DNA from: Candidatus Omnitrophota bacterium
GTDB lineage: Bacteria > Omnitrophota > Gorgyraeia > 2-01-FULL-45-10 > JAHFGN01
Assembly (NCBI GenBank): GCA_023247415.1
Contig: JAHFGN010000004.1
Coordinates: 4,592 to 47,061, forward strand
Length of the DNA: 42,470 nucleotides
Direction of reading: 5' to 3'
Part shown: one piece after another, positions 8,014-16,603 of the stretch
Layout of the letters: every line of letters starts with the position of its first letter
How positions within the stretch are numbered: the stretch's first letter is position 1
Notes under the pieces: generated by a model
The model's input: only the letters and a program-made list of their open reading frames with translations
The model's database searches: none
What the model was told of the DNA's origin: nothing
Position numbers and translations under genes: made by a program

Positions 8014-9443
8014 ATCTCAAAAGGACGCGTTATAAAGTTCAACAAAAACTCGGTCCCTCCTCTAATCCAGTAGAGAAATTCTCCCAGGCTTTTCATCTTC
8101 CTCATGGTGTTTAAAATATACGACGGTCTGAAATAGAAGGAGGCGAGAAGGTCTTTTTGCAAACGGACCAGCTCCCGGGGGTCGAAATTCTCTGTTCTCC
8201 AAGACGGTTCTCTGCCGAACAGGACAAAAGAGTCCCACCTCTTATCCTGGGATATAAGGCCCCCCTTGCGCATCATCTCGTAAACGGCTGTGCCGGGGTA
8301 CGGGACTATGATCGATACCGAAATGACATCAGGCGATATCTTCGCCAGGAGCCTCTTCGTCATATCGATATCGTCCATGGTCTCGGACGGGTGGCTGCCA
8401 ATGATGACATCCGCCTCAACCAGCTTTATGCCGGCCTCCTTAGACCATCTGAAGGCGTCTTCGATCTCGTCCAGGGTTATGTTCTTCTCGATCAGCTTCA
8501 ATATCCTCGGGCTTCCGGACTCTACGCCGAATGTGACGCCGGCGCATCCGGATTCTGCCATGACAGAGAGCGTCTTTCTTGAGAGCGGCTGAACGCGCGC
8601 GTTGCAGTTCCATGTAACCTTCCGAGCCGAGAATTCCCCGCATATGTCATAAAGCCTGTTTTCTCTAAGCGCGAAGGTGTCATCCGAGATAGTAAAATGA
8701 TTGAAGCCGTATTTCTTAACGCACTCGGCTATCTCGTCTTTCACAGACTCGGCGCTTCTGAACCTCACGGCCCTGCCGGCAATAACATCTGATGCGCAGA
8801 ATATGCATCTATTGGGACACCCGCGCGAAGTCATTATCTCGGTTATCTTTAAGAAGCTGCGCGAGAACCCTCTGTGGGACTGCCCTTTGTATAAAGGGAT
8901 ATTCAAAAGCCCTCTGGCCGGATAAGGCAGCTTGTCAAGATCCTGAACAGGGTCTCTGGCCGCGGTCGCGCACAGCTGGCCGTCATGTCTATGGATGATT
9001 CCTTTCACGTCTTCGATCGGTTCGCCGCGAGAGACTTTATCAGCCAACTCTACCATCACCTCTTCGCCTTCGCCTATAACGCCGATATCAAAATCCTTAA
9101 ATTCTTCGAGCGTCTGGCGCGGCAGGGCTGATACATGCGGCCCGCCGACCACCGTCAGGACGCCCGGCATGCCCTCTTTCACAAGCGCCGCGATCTTGTG
9201 TCCATTGACGATAGTAGGCGTATAACAGCTTACTCCGACAAGGGCGGGGGCGTATTCTTTTAATCTATTTGTGAACAGCCTTTCTGTAAACGGCTCGGCG
9301 TCAAAATCCCAGATCGCGGCCTCATGGCCCTTCTCCAACAGGCTTGAGGCTATGCCGGCCATATTGAGAGGAAACTGGGTAGCTATGAATGATGTCCCCT
9401 TATTCACGCTCGGCGGACGGACGAGCAATATTCTACTTTTCAT
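8010..9443 (-). CDS. B12-binding-domain radical SAM protein C
   Basis: 477 residues. The B12 domain has VVGGPHVSALP near 98-108 and IGEGEEVMVEL at 123-133. The SAM cluster cysteines are Cys209, Cys213 and Cys216 in SRGCPNRCIFC, then FGVESGSPRIL and VPYPGTAVYEM. The C-terminus ends with a helical tail holding FYFRPSYILN, a pattern also seen in proteins D (YYYRPGW) and, more loosely, E (LRQPRFIY). The IMTSRGCPNRCIFCAS stretch is close to that of protein E (13395-14840), which marks these two as the nearest pair in the window. It overlaps the upstream GT2 stop by 11 bases. Reaction unknown; methylation, cyclisation or mutase chemistry are all known for the superfamily. Confidence 0.88.
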   Translation of the reverse strand: MKSRILLVRPPSVNKGTSFIATQFPLNMAGIASSLLEKGHEAAIWDFDAEPFTERLFTNRLKEYAPALVGVSCYTPTIVNGHKIAALVKEGMPGVLTVVGGPHVSALPRQTLEEFKDFDIGVIGEGEEVMVELADKVSRGEPIEDVKGIIHRHDGQLCATAARDPVQDLDKLPYPARGLLNIPLYKGQSHRGFSRSFLKITEIMTSRGCPNRCIFCASDVIAGRAVRFRSAESVKDEIAECVKKYGFNHFTISDDTFALRENRLYDICGEFSARKVTWNCNARVQPLSRKTLSVMAESGCAGVTFGVESGSPRILKLIEKNITLDEIEDAFRWSKEAGIKLVEADVIIGSHPSETMDDIDMTKRLLAKISPDVISVSIIVPYPGTAVYEMMRKGGLISQDKRWDSFVLFGREPSWRTENFDPRELVRLQKDLLASFYFRPSYILNTMRKMKSLGEFLYWIRGGTEFLLNFITRPFEI

Positions 9444-10167
9444 AGCGGCCCTTCCAGTCGTTGATTTTTATCGCGGCGAGCTCCATCAGAGTGAGCGCCG
9501 GCACCACAAATAAATTTACCCTTGAATCCCTCCCATGGCCCCAGACGACCGGTATCTCTTTTATACGATAACCCCTCTTTTGGGCTATGTACAATAACTC
9601 CACGTCAAACCCCCAGCCGCGCAGGCGCTGCTTTGAAAATAGGTCCCTGGCGGCCTCTCTTCGATAACATTTAAAGCCGCAATTCGTGTCGGTTATGCCC
9701 TTCAGGAGGAAGGCCCTGACTATGGCGTAAAAGACGTGCCCCATTATCTTCCTGCACCAGGGCTGGGGGATCTTGACGTTGGACTCTTCCTTCCACCTCG
9801 AACCCATGATGATGTCAAACCCTCCTAAACTCTTTTCAAATTCATCGAAAGCGCCAAGCGATGTTGACATGTCAGCGTCCATGAACAGACAATAGGCCCC
9901 TTCGGCGGAGAGCATGCCCTTCCTGATGGAGTATCCCTTGCCCGTGTTCTTTTCGTTTACGCGTATCTTTATGTTGCGGCGGCTGCCTTGAAGCTCCCGC
10001 AGTACGGCGAGTGTATCATCCGAACTGCCGTCATCTACAAATACATATTCCATCTCATATGGTTTCTGTGAAAAGAAACGCTCGAGCCGCGAAAATGTAT
10101 TTTTTATCTTTCCGGCTTCATTGTAAGCGGGTATCACTATAGATAGCTTCAATCCCGGCTGCGTCAT
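9433..10167 (-). CDS. GT2 glycosyltransferase, dolichyl-phosphate mannose synthase-like
   Basis: A 244-residue soluble GT-A enzyme related to polyprenyl-phosphate sugar synthases (DPM1/GtrB soluble type). It begins with LSIVIPAYNEAGKI, has the Asp-Asp pair 45-46 in VFVDDGSSDDT, the metal-binding DAD at 97-99 in FMDADMS, and the NCGFKCYRREAA block characteristic of dolichol-phosphate mannose or glucose synthases. There is no C-terminal membrane domain. It probably loads a sugar onto polyprenyl phosphate, which would supply the two GT39-like enzymes encoded in the same operon. An earlier in-frame start exists at 10191, but the ATG at 10167 gives the standard ATGA overlap with the upstream SDR and has AGAGGG eight bases before it. 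Confidence 0.85.
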   Translation of the reverse strand: MTQPGLKLSIVIPAYNEAGKIKNTFSRLERFFSQKPYEMEYVFVDDGSSDDTLAVLRELQGSRRNIKIRVNEKNTGKGYSIRKGMLSAEGAYCLFMDADMSTSLGAFDEFEKSLGGFDIIMGSRWKEESNVKIPQPWCRKIMGHVFYAIVRAFLLKGITDTNCGFKCYRREAARDLFSKQRLRGWGFDVELLYIAQKRGYRIKEIPVVWGHGRDSRVNLFVVPALTLMELAAIKINDWKGRYEK

Positions 10168-11123
10168 ATCAAGCCCTCTTGCTCGCACCACCTGATCATT
10201 TCCGTGAAGCCTTCCCGAACTCTCACTTTTGGATTAAACCCGAGTTCTTTTTGAGCCGCATCCATATCATAGACGTGGTCGCGCGCAAAGAACTCCAATC
10301 TATGAGGCGTCAACAACCGCAGCCAGGCGCTCTTTAACCGCGATGGAATTAACCGCAGGACGCAGGCGCTAAAATATATGATTGAAAACGGAACCCTCGC
10401 AGGAGGCCTGACGCCAAGGTCCTCTGATATTATATCGAAGACCTCGCCAATAGATAAGACCTCCGGCCCCGCGATGTCGTATATCCTGTTCTTCGCGCTA
10501 TCGTTTCGAAGCGTTAATTTAACGGCCGCCGCGAGATCCGCTATGTTCAGAAGGTGCACCCGCGCCCTCCCATTTCCGGGTATCACCATCCTGCCGGTCT
10601 TGATCGATTTTATGGTCTGCGGCCATCCGTAACGCATTCCAGGTCCATACAGCTGTGACGGCCGTAATATCGTAAACGGGATCGCCCGTTCTTTCGCGTA
10701 TTTCAGGACTATGCGTTCAGATTCTTTCTTAGACCATTCATAAGCTGAAGGCGCGTCGCCGTATACGCCTACAGTGGATATATGGAGAAACCGCTCCAGC
10801 CTTGCCGGATCGCAGGCCTTTAACATATTCTCGGTTCCGGCCGCGTTTATTCTATAAAATTCCTCCCTTGGAAAAGAATCGAAGTTGCTCATCAGGGCCG
10901 CGCTGTGTATCACTATCTCCTTGCCTGCCAGGGCTTCTTTAAGGGTTTCGGGGTCTCCTATATCGCCTTTATAGATACGCGCGCCACGAGCGGTCAAGAC
11001 CCTGTCCTTGTCCGGATTCCTCAATAATACGGAGAGCGCAAGTTCGCGATCCGGTTGAAGCGCCTCTACTATCTTTCTCCCAACGAACCCGGACGCGCCT
11101 GTCACCAAGACGTTTGTCTTCAT
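10164..11123 (-). CDS. NAD(P)-dependent epimerase/reductase (extended SDR)
   Basis: A 319-residue extended SDR. GASGFVG at 9-15 binds the cofactor, HISTVGVYGD near 114-123 carries the catalytic Ser/Thr, and Tyr128-x3-Lys132 in AYEWSKKE is the active-site pair. The LRPSQLYGPGMRYG and IAGPEVLSIGEVFDI regions resemble NAD-dependent sugar epimerases and 3-beta-HSD-like reductases, so it may act on a nucleotide sugar or a lipid-linked sugar. An upstream in-frame start at 11171 would intrude deep into the preceding gene; the ATG at 11123 makes an ATGA overlap with that gene, as its neighbours do, and was preferred. Its substrate cannot be told from sequence. Confidence 0.83.
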   Translation of the reverse strand: MKTNVLVTGASGFVGRKIVEALQPDRELALSVLLRNPDKDRVLTARGARIYKGDIGDPETLKEALAGKEIVIHSAALMSNFDSFPREEFYRINAAGTENMLKACDPARLERFLHISTVGVYGDAPSAYEWSKKESERIVLKYAKERAIPFTILRPSQLYGPGMRYGWPQTIKSIKTGRMVIPGNGRARVHLLNIADLAAAVKLTLRNDSAKNRIYDIAGPEVLSIGEVFDIISEDLGVRPPARVPFSIIYFSACVLRLIPSRLKSAWLRLLTPHRLEFFARDHVYDMDAAQKELGFNPKVRVREGFTEMIRWCEQEGLI

Positions 11124-12430
11124 CGCCCCAGCATGTCCCTCAATGCCCTGGAGGCGAATTTCATTACCCATCCAGGCCTGTAATAATAAGAGACGAACGC
11201 CTTCTCCTTTAACTCGAGTATCCTCTCTCTTGAAAGATTTTTGTGTTTAAAGACGGGCGTATAGCAGTCGAAGCGCTCCCAGTCCTTTTCGTATATATCT
11301 CCCTTTACCTTGTCGTAATATTCTGTCCCTGGAAACGGAGTGAATACAAAGAATTGCGCCACATGGGTATTCAGCGCCTTTGAATACCTGATGGTGTCAA
11401 GGAGGCTTCCTTCAGTGTCATCCGGCATGCCGAACATATAGAATATCGTAACGCGTATCCCTATCTCGTCGCAAAACCTTATCATCTCCTCCTGATGAGG
11501 CATCCCTATGGGTTTCCGCGATGCCTTCCTGATGATATCTTCACTATACGATTCCACGCCGACGTTCATAACCCTCAAACCCGCGGAATACATAAGCCGG
11601 AGCAGCTCCCTATCAACCTTGTCGAGCCTCGTTTCGCAAGCCCACTTTATCTTATACCCTCTGTCTAATATGCCCTGGGCTATCTCACAAACCTTTTGGC
11701 GGTCCAGAGTAAATACAGGATCCCTGAACAACATCGAGCGTATGCCGAACCTAGCTATGAGATATCCGATCTCGTCCAGCGTATTTCCGGAGGATCTCTG
11801 CCGGTATCTGTAGTTGACCAGATACGGGCAATAATTGCACGTGTAGGCGCATCCCCTGCTTGAGAGGATAGGCAGAAACGGCCTCTCCTTCAGGGCGGGG
11901 AAGTACGAATAACTCTTATAAGGAAAAAGATCCCATTTAGGAAAAGGGATTGTATCCAGATCGTCAATAAATTTACTCTCCACAATACCTTCCGGGACCA
12001 GCCCCCCGGCTATCCTGCAGGCCGCCTCTTCAGGCTCTCCCTTAATGACAAAATCGCACTCCCTCAAGAATAATTGAGGCATGGCGCTTGAGAATGGCCC
12101 TATGAATCCGACTCTCATGCCTGCCCTCTTGAGGCACCTTGCCCATTTCATCTCAAGGTTATGCTCGACCATCGACGACTGCATGATGACGATATCCGCT
12201 TTTGGAATTTCATTTTCACCATATTCTACCTCAACGCCTTTTTTGGAAAAGACGGCCCCCAGGTAGCCGAACGACATGATCGGCAGATTCTCACCGAGGG
12301 CCTTTATGAGATTTATCATCCTCGCCGGCAAAGAGACTCCCGCGTTGAAGGCCCACCCGTAGCCTCCCATGAAATCTTTGTTGACGCAGTTCGTTTTATC
12401 CGATCTTACATTAAGCAGGGAGATCTTCAT
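11120..12430 (-). CDS. B12-binding-domain radical SAM protein D (degenerate B12 motif)
   Basis: 436 residues, the shortest of the eight radical SAM genes here. The cluster cysteines are Cys194, Cys198 and Cys201 in SRGCAYTCNYC, followed by MNVGVESYSEDII and TPFPGTEYYDK, and a YYYRPGWVMKF tail. The N-terminal half has lost the Gly-Gly-Pro-His loop kept in proteins A, C and F: the matching segment reads FIGPFSSAMPQ (109-119), so cobalamin binding may be altered or absent. Its N-terminus also differs from the usual start, with MKISLLNVRSDKTNC and a GWAFNAGVSLPAR segment. The ATG at 12430 gives an ATGA overlap with the upstream GT2 and is preferred over an in-frame start at 12484 inside that gene. 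Confidence 0.85.
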   Translation of the reverse strand: MKISLLNVRSDKTNCVNKDFMGGYGWAFNAGVSLPARMINLIKALGENLPIMSFGYLGAVFSKKGVEVEYGENEIPKADIVIMQSSMVEHNLEMKWARCLKRAGMRVGFIGPFSSAMPQLFLRECDFVIKGEPEEAACRIAGGLVPEGIVESKFIDDLDTIPFPKWDLFPYKSYSYFPALKERPFLPILSSRGCAYTCNYCPYLVNYRYRQRSSGNTLDEIGYLIARFGIRSMLFRDPVFTLDRQKVCEIAQGILDRGYKIKWACETRLDKVDRELLRLMYSAGLRVMNVGVESYSEDIIRKASRKPIGMPHQEEMIRFCDEIGIRVTIFYMFGMPDDTEGSLLDTIRYSKALNTHVAQFFVFTPFPGTEYYDKVKGDIYEKDWERFDCYTPVFKHKNLSRERILELKEKAFVSYYYRPGWVMKFASRALRDMLGR

Positions 12431-13395
12431 CTGCGCAAAAGAAAGTACGCGGCCCCGGTGAACGCCCCCAAGACTATGGAGCAAGACAGGATCAGGGCCG
12501 GCGGAATCGCTTTAAGCGTAAAGATCAAGCCCTCGCGCTCAAGCGTCAACTTGAAGAATCTAAGGCTTCCTGTCATGAATAGGATAAATGATGACAAGGC
12601 CGCGTATAAAAGGTTGGGATTCACCGCGGATAAAATAAAAAATGACAGCGAAAGAAAGCCGCAAATCTGCGCCAGGGCCAGAATGGGCGTGGTGCAGGTA
12701 TTGTCAAATCCGCCGTATTTTTTAAAGACATAAACCCACATGAATGCCCTGTGGAAGAAGAGTCTGACCTGTTTCTTGAAAGCCGGAAAATGATGTCTGA
12801 CCGTAATAGAGGGGTCATAATGTATGGTGAAGCCGTTATTGCCAAGCCTCCTGCCGAACTCCCATTCTTCGCTCGAGGCCGTCCTTATGCCGGTATCGAA
12901 TCCACCAAGCTTCTCGAAGACCTCTTTTTTTATCGCGCCTACCCTGGCGACGAACACTGTTATATGATTATCCCGCGGGATCCAGCTGCGCGCCATGAGC
13001 GCCTTGAACTTGGCGGCGAACGACTCATTTATCGGCTCAATATCATACTCGCCGCAAATGGCCGCGATAGAGCTGTCCTTTTTGAAGGCCTCCTTTATCT
13101 TGGGAAGCGTGCCGGAATTTACAATCGTATCCGAATCGAGGAAGAGAAGGATGTCATTCTTCGCGAATTTCGCGCCCTCATTCCTCGCCGCCGCCGGGCC
13201 GTTATTTTTGCCCATTCTTATATAACTGGCGAATTCATATTTCGCCGCCGCCATTTTGATGGACCCGTCTTTTGAGCAGTCATCCACGACGATCACCTCT
13301 AAGGCGCTGTCCCCGGCAGCCTCCGGACGAATGGAGCCCAAGAGCTTCTCCAGCTGTTCGGGATTGTTATATGCCGGGGTTATTATGGACAACAT
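12427..13395 (-). CDS. GT2 glycosyltransferase with C-terminal membrane segments
   Basis: 322 residues. The N-terminal GT-A domain begins at residue 1 with MLSIITPAYNNPEQL, has Asp-Asp 38-39 in VVDDCSKDGS, NNGPAAARNEGAKFA near 63-78 and the DSD metal site at 87-89 in LLFLDSDT. After about residue 235 the chain becomes hydrophobic, with two or three probable membrane helices (LALAQICGFLSLSFFIL and LILSCSIVLGAFTGA), then a basic end. This shape fits transferases that elongate a lipid-linked glycan at the inner face of the membrane. Its start overlaps the stop of radical SAM protein E by one base (TGATG). Donor and linkage are not predictable. Confidence 0.85.
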   Translation of the reverse strand: MLSIITPAYNNPEQLEKLLGSIRPEAAGDSALEVIVVDDCSKDGSIKMAAAKYEFASYIRMGKNNGPAAARNEGAKFAKNDILLFLDSDTIVNSGTLPKIKEAFKKDSSIAAICGEYDIEPINESFAAKFKALMARSWIPRDNHITVFVARVGAIKKEVFEKLGGFDTGIRTASSEEWEFGRRLGNNGFTIHYDPSITVRHHFPAFKKQVRLFFHRAFMWVYVFKKYGGFDNTCTTPILALAQICGFLSLSFFILSAVNPNLLYAALSSFILFMTGSLRFFKLTLEREGLIFTLKAIPPALILSCSIVLGAFTGAAYFLLRR

Positions 13396-14840
13396 CAGCC
13401 TTCGACCATCTCTTTCCTGAATACATTCACAAACAGATTCATGAGATCCTTTTGTCTGAGCCTTGAGGCGTAAAAGACGCTTTGCAGGAGGAACTTCGGA
13501 TATTTCAGAAAGACCTTCAGCAGGTCGTAGATAAACCGGGGCTGACGCAGATATTCCAGCATGGCCGACTTGTTAAACTCAAGAAGTTTCTCGAGCATCC
13601 TTTTTATCTTTTCATGAGGCATGTCCATCACCATAAGCGGCTCTTCCATCTGCTGCCAATTTATCTCTTTGGATATGTCGATCCACTTATTATCCACTGC
13701 CATCCTGTACAGCTCTGTGCCGGGATACGGGGTCGCGAAGAAAGGCGCCACAAAATTAGGCCGAATCTCCCTTATAAGGACCTCTGTCATCTTGAAGTCC
13801 TCTTCGGTCTCTGTAGGCAGGCCCACCATGACAGTGGCCAGCGCCCGCATGCCGGTCTCTTTCGCTATCCTGAATGCCCGCCTGGTCTCTTCGCACCTGA
13901 TATCCTTTTTTATATAATCGAGTACCTTCTGCGAACCTGACTCCACGCCAAAGTCGACCTGGACGCAGCCGGATGAGCGCATCGCCTCTGCCATGCGCCG
14001 GGTGAATGTATCCACCCTGGCCTGGCAGGCCCAAATCAGCCTGATCTTTCTTTCTTTAAGGCCTTCACAGAATTCCACTACCCGGCGCTCTTTCAGGGTA
14101 AAGGTATCGTCGAATACCCACAGGCCCTCTACCTTGTAGTTCCTCTTGAGGGTTGAGACCTCATCCAGCATCCTGTCGAGGGAGAATTCTCTCACCACCC
14201 TTCCATGCATGGTCTTGCTCGCGCAGAATATGCACCTGCCCGGGCACCCCCTCGTAGTCATTATCCAGGCGCACCTAAGCCAGAAACCTCTTATTGAATA
14301 AGAACGGTTTCTGAATCTGGACTTCTCCAAAAGTTCGTAAGACAGGGGCGGAAGTTCATCCAAATTCTTTATCGCTTCCCTATCGGGATTGTCGAGCATC
14401 TCCGCGCCCTTCCTGTATGAGATGCCCTTTATAGACTCAATTCCAAGGACGCCATTACAAAAATCGACGACTTCTAGAATAGTCCTTTCGCCTTCTCCCC
14501 TGACGCATATATCAGTTCCCCAGGAGAGCACATCATGGCTGTCGATAGTCGGGTGCACGCCCCCCACGACTACACACACATCTTTCGCAGCCTCTTTTAT
14601 ACTCTTCACCACTTCTTTAGCGATCGAGGCCTGCATGCTCATACACGTTATGCCTGCTATCCTGGGACGATATTCCCGTATCTTGGCATCAAGGAATTTT
14701 GAGCGTTCCTTTTGGGTCAAGCCAAATGGGATCTCCACCAGTTCGGCATCATGGCCCATGGCCTTTAAGACAGAGCCTATGTATAAAAGCCCGAAAGGCG
14801 GGTTTATCAGCCTTTCCGGATTTATCAGCAGTATCTTCAT
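13395..14840 (-). CDS. B12-binding-domain radical SAM protein E
   Basis: 481 residues. The B12-binding part shows INPPFGLLYIGSVLK near the N-terminus, VVGGVHPTID at 91-100 and VRGEGERTILEV near 113-124. The iron-sulfur cysteines are Cys199, Cys203 and Cys206 in TTRGCPGRCIFC, followed by VDFGVESGSQKVL and TPYPGTELYRM. The C-terminal helical tail (LEYLRQPRFIYDLL) resembles those of C and D. It starts four bases inside the upstream GT39-like gene (ATGA), so it would be made together with that membrane transferase; the other GT39-like paralog likewise borders a radical SAM gene. The function is unassigned. Confidence 0.88.
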   Translation of the reverse strand: MKILLINPERLINPPFGLLYIGSVLKAMGHDAELVEIPFGLTQKERSKFLDAKIREYRPRIAGITCMSMQASIAKEVVKSIKEAAKDVCVVVGGVHPTIDSHDVLSWGTDICVRGEGERTILEVVDFCNGVLGIESIKGISYRKGAEMLDNPDREAIKNLDELPPLSYELLEKSRFRNRSYSIRGFWLRCAWIMTTRGCPGRCIFCASKTMHGRVVREFSLDRMLDEVSTLKRNYKVEGLWVFDDTFTLKERRVVEFCEGLKERKIRLIWACQARVDTFTRRMAEAMRSSGCVQVDFGVESGSQKVLDYIKKDIRCEETRRAFRIAKETGMRALATVMVGLPTETEEDFKMTEVLIREIRPNFVAPFFATPYPGTELYRMAVDNKWIDISKEINWQQMEEPLMVMDMPHEKIKRMLEKLLEFNKSAMLEYLRQPRFIYDLLKVFLKYPKFLLQSVFYASRLRQKDLMNLFVNVFRKEMVEG

Positions 14841-16603
14841 CGGGAATATGAAAGCCCTTTCCTGATGTAATCGATCATTGACCTGATACCAAGCGCGCCG
14901 AATATGATAAGGTACGGGTGTATGGGCGCGCGGTATCTTATGTTGCCCATCCTGAACAATACAACATGGACCATGGTGTAATAGAATATTACCAAAAGCA
15001 TCGGATAAGCCTCCTTACGCCGCTGACGGCGCTTCACAATCAGAAAGAACCCGATGATGATCATCGCGGATGTGTAGAATTCCATGTTAGACGCGAAGGC
15101 GTTCGGCAGCCTTGCCGCGTTCACCATATATATCGGATCGAAGAAGCCGAATGTATGGCATGAAAAGAGCGCGATAATCCTTCTTGGCAGGAGGCTGGCT
15201 TCTATGGATAAAAATTTTAATGGATGTTTTACCAGCGCGGCGAGTGACCCGACAGGATCCATGAAGGGGTCTATGCCCATCTCGGCCAGGGCCTTGTTGG
15301 TTGGGAAGTAACCGCCGGCCTGACCGCCGTCATGCAGCCAGTCCATTATCGGTTTCGGCTCGGTCAAAAGAAAAAACTTGCCTGAATTTAAAAAATTCAG
15401 ATATGTGAGGGGCGCGATTATCGCGAACATGATTGTCAGAATCAGGATAACGTCGGCCGTTTTTTTTAAGAGCGTTTTCGCGCTCTTTACAAAAAGCATA
15501 TATCCGCTTATTATCGGCACAAAATACAGGATCACAGTCCTTATCACGTTCGCGGCGCCCAATAACGCGCCGATTGAGATATCGTAAAAGAGGCTTATCT
15601 TATTCCCCTGCCCAAGAGCGTACTTAGTGATAAGAAAGACCACGGATGTCAGGATAGGAATATACAACGCCTCCTGGCCAAGCACGCATGAGAACATTAT
15701 AAGCGGCTGGTCCAGCGAAGCCCAGAAGGCGGCCAGAATAGCGCCGGGGTCATCCATTATCCTCATACCGAGGAGATAGACCATGACAGGGACAATGGCG
15801 CCTATTAGAGATTGCAGGATGACGACTATATAGAAGGACCTGCCGAATACCCTGTAGACCAGGGCAAGAAAGAGCGAGTAGCCGGTATCATAGGCGGTCG
15901 GCGTAAAATCCGGGTTTCTTAAATAAGAGATATCCCTGGCTATATTATATCCGTGCATATCGTATCTCTGGCCGTCATCGCTTGCCAGCGGGAATCTATC
16001 CTGTGTCTTTTGAATTATACCTATGCCGAATACGAGCCTGATGAGAAAGGCGAGGGTGAAGATTACGAGGGCCGCGCGCCATTTGGATTTGAGGATATCT
16101 TTGATCTTTGCGGCAAACCTGATCCCATACGCTGACAGCGCGAGCATCACAACGACGGCAGGCCTCATGGTCCCATGCTGGATCGACAAATATATAGGGT
16201 AAAGACCGACTAAGGCGAGGGGTAAAAAGAAGCGGTCCTTCCTCGCCATCTTCATCCCCCAAACAATCGCCAGGGCCGCTGCGGCATACAAGACCACTTC
16301 GATATAGAACTTATATAACGTGGTTATCTGGGGACTCTTCAGCGCTATCGAAAAGTAGACGTTGCCCAGGAGCAGCAGTATATGCGAAGGTAAGCCCAAC
16401 AATAATACCAGCGGGACGCTCATCTTGCCGGCCTTCGTCGCCTTGCGGAAGAAGTAGGCGTAAGCAAACGTAAAGGCCCAAAATGCCAGGGGCATGTAGA
16501 CAACTCTATAAACAACATGAAAGGCCGCGAGATCGCCCAGATTAGAGCTCGCGATATACACAGCCCCGATAAAGTAGATGAAAGAAAGCGCGATTGCGGC
16601 CAT
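14837..16603 (-). CDS. GT39-like polyprenyl-phosphate-sugar dependent membrane glycosyltransferase (second paralog)
   Basis: 588 residues with about a dozen membrane helices. The extracytoplasmic loop motif reads FPLASDDGQRYDMHG, the counterpart of the ASDDG loop in the 581-residue paralog at 3402-5147, followed by YRVFGRSFYIVVILQSLIGA. The late block FGFFDPIYMVNAARLPNAFAS again matches the paralog. It has a longer N-terminus, whose first helix (IALSFIYFIGAVYIAS) has no counterpart in the other copy. Both probably transfer a sugar from a lipid carrier outside the cytoplasmic membrane, but could differ in donor or acceptor. The start overlaps the GT4 stop by one base. ArnT-like transfer to lipid A cannot be excluded. 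Confidence 0.78.
   Translation of the reverse strand: MAAIALSFIYFIGAVYIASSNLGDLAAFHVVYRVVYMPLAFWAFTFAYAYFFRKATKAGKMSVPLVLLLGLPSHILLLLGNVYFSIALKSPQITTLYKFYIEVVLYAAAALAIVWGMKMARKDRFFLPLALVGLYPIYLSIQHGTMRPAVVVMLALSAYGIRFAAKIKDILKSKWRAALVIFTLAFLIRLVFGIGIIQKTQDRFPLASDDGQRYDMHGYNIARDISYLRNPDFTPTAYDTGYSLFLALVYRVFGRSFYIVVILQSLIGAIVPVMVYLLGMRIMDDPGAILAAFWASLDQPLIMFSCVLGQEALYIPILTSVVFLITKYALGQGNKISLFYDISIGALLGAANVIRTVILYFVPIISGYMLFVKSAKTLLKKTADVILILTIMFAIIAPLTYLNFLNSGKFFLLTEPKPIMDWLHDGGQAGGYFPTNKALAEMGIDPFMDPVGSLAALVKHPLKFLSIEASLLPRRIIALFSCHTFGFFDPIYMVNAARLPNAFASNMEFYTSAMIIIGFFLIVKRRQRRKEAYPMLLVIFYYTMVHVVLFRMGNIRYRAPIHPYLIIFGALGIRSMIDYIRKGLSYSR

Noticed and set aside
5149-9443. Three neighbouring radical SAM genes considered as a recent tandem triplication
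   Set aside because: Apart from the cluster and core motifs the three proteins differ strongly in sequence and tails, which speaks for old divergence and separate roles.
12161-12733. Open frame of 190 codons on the plus strand opposite radical SAM D and the GT2
   Set aside because: Both minus-strand genes are complete with motifs and coupled starts; the plus-strand product has low-complexity composition and no ribosome binding site of note.
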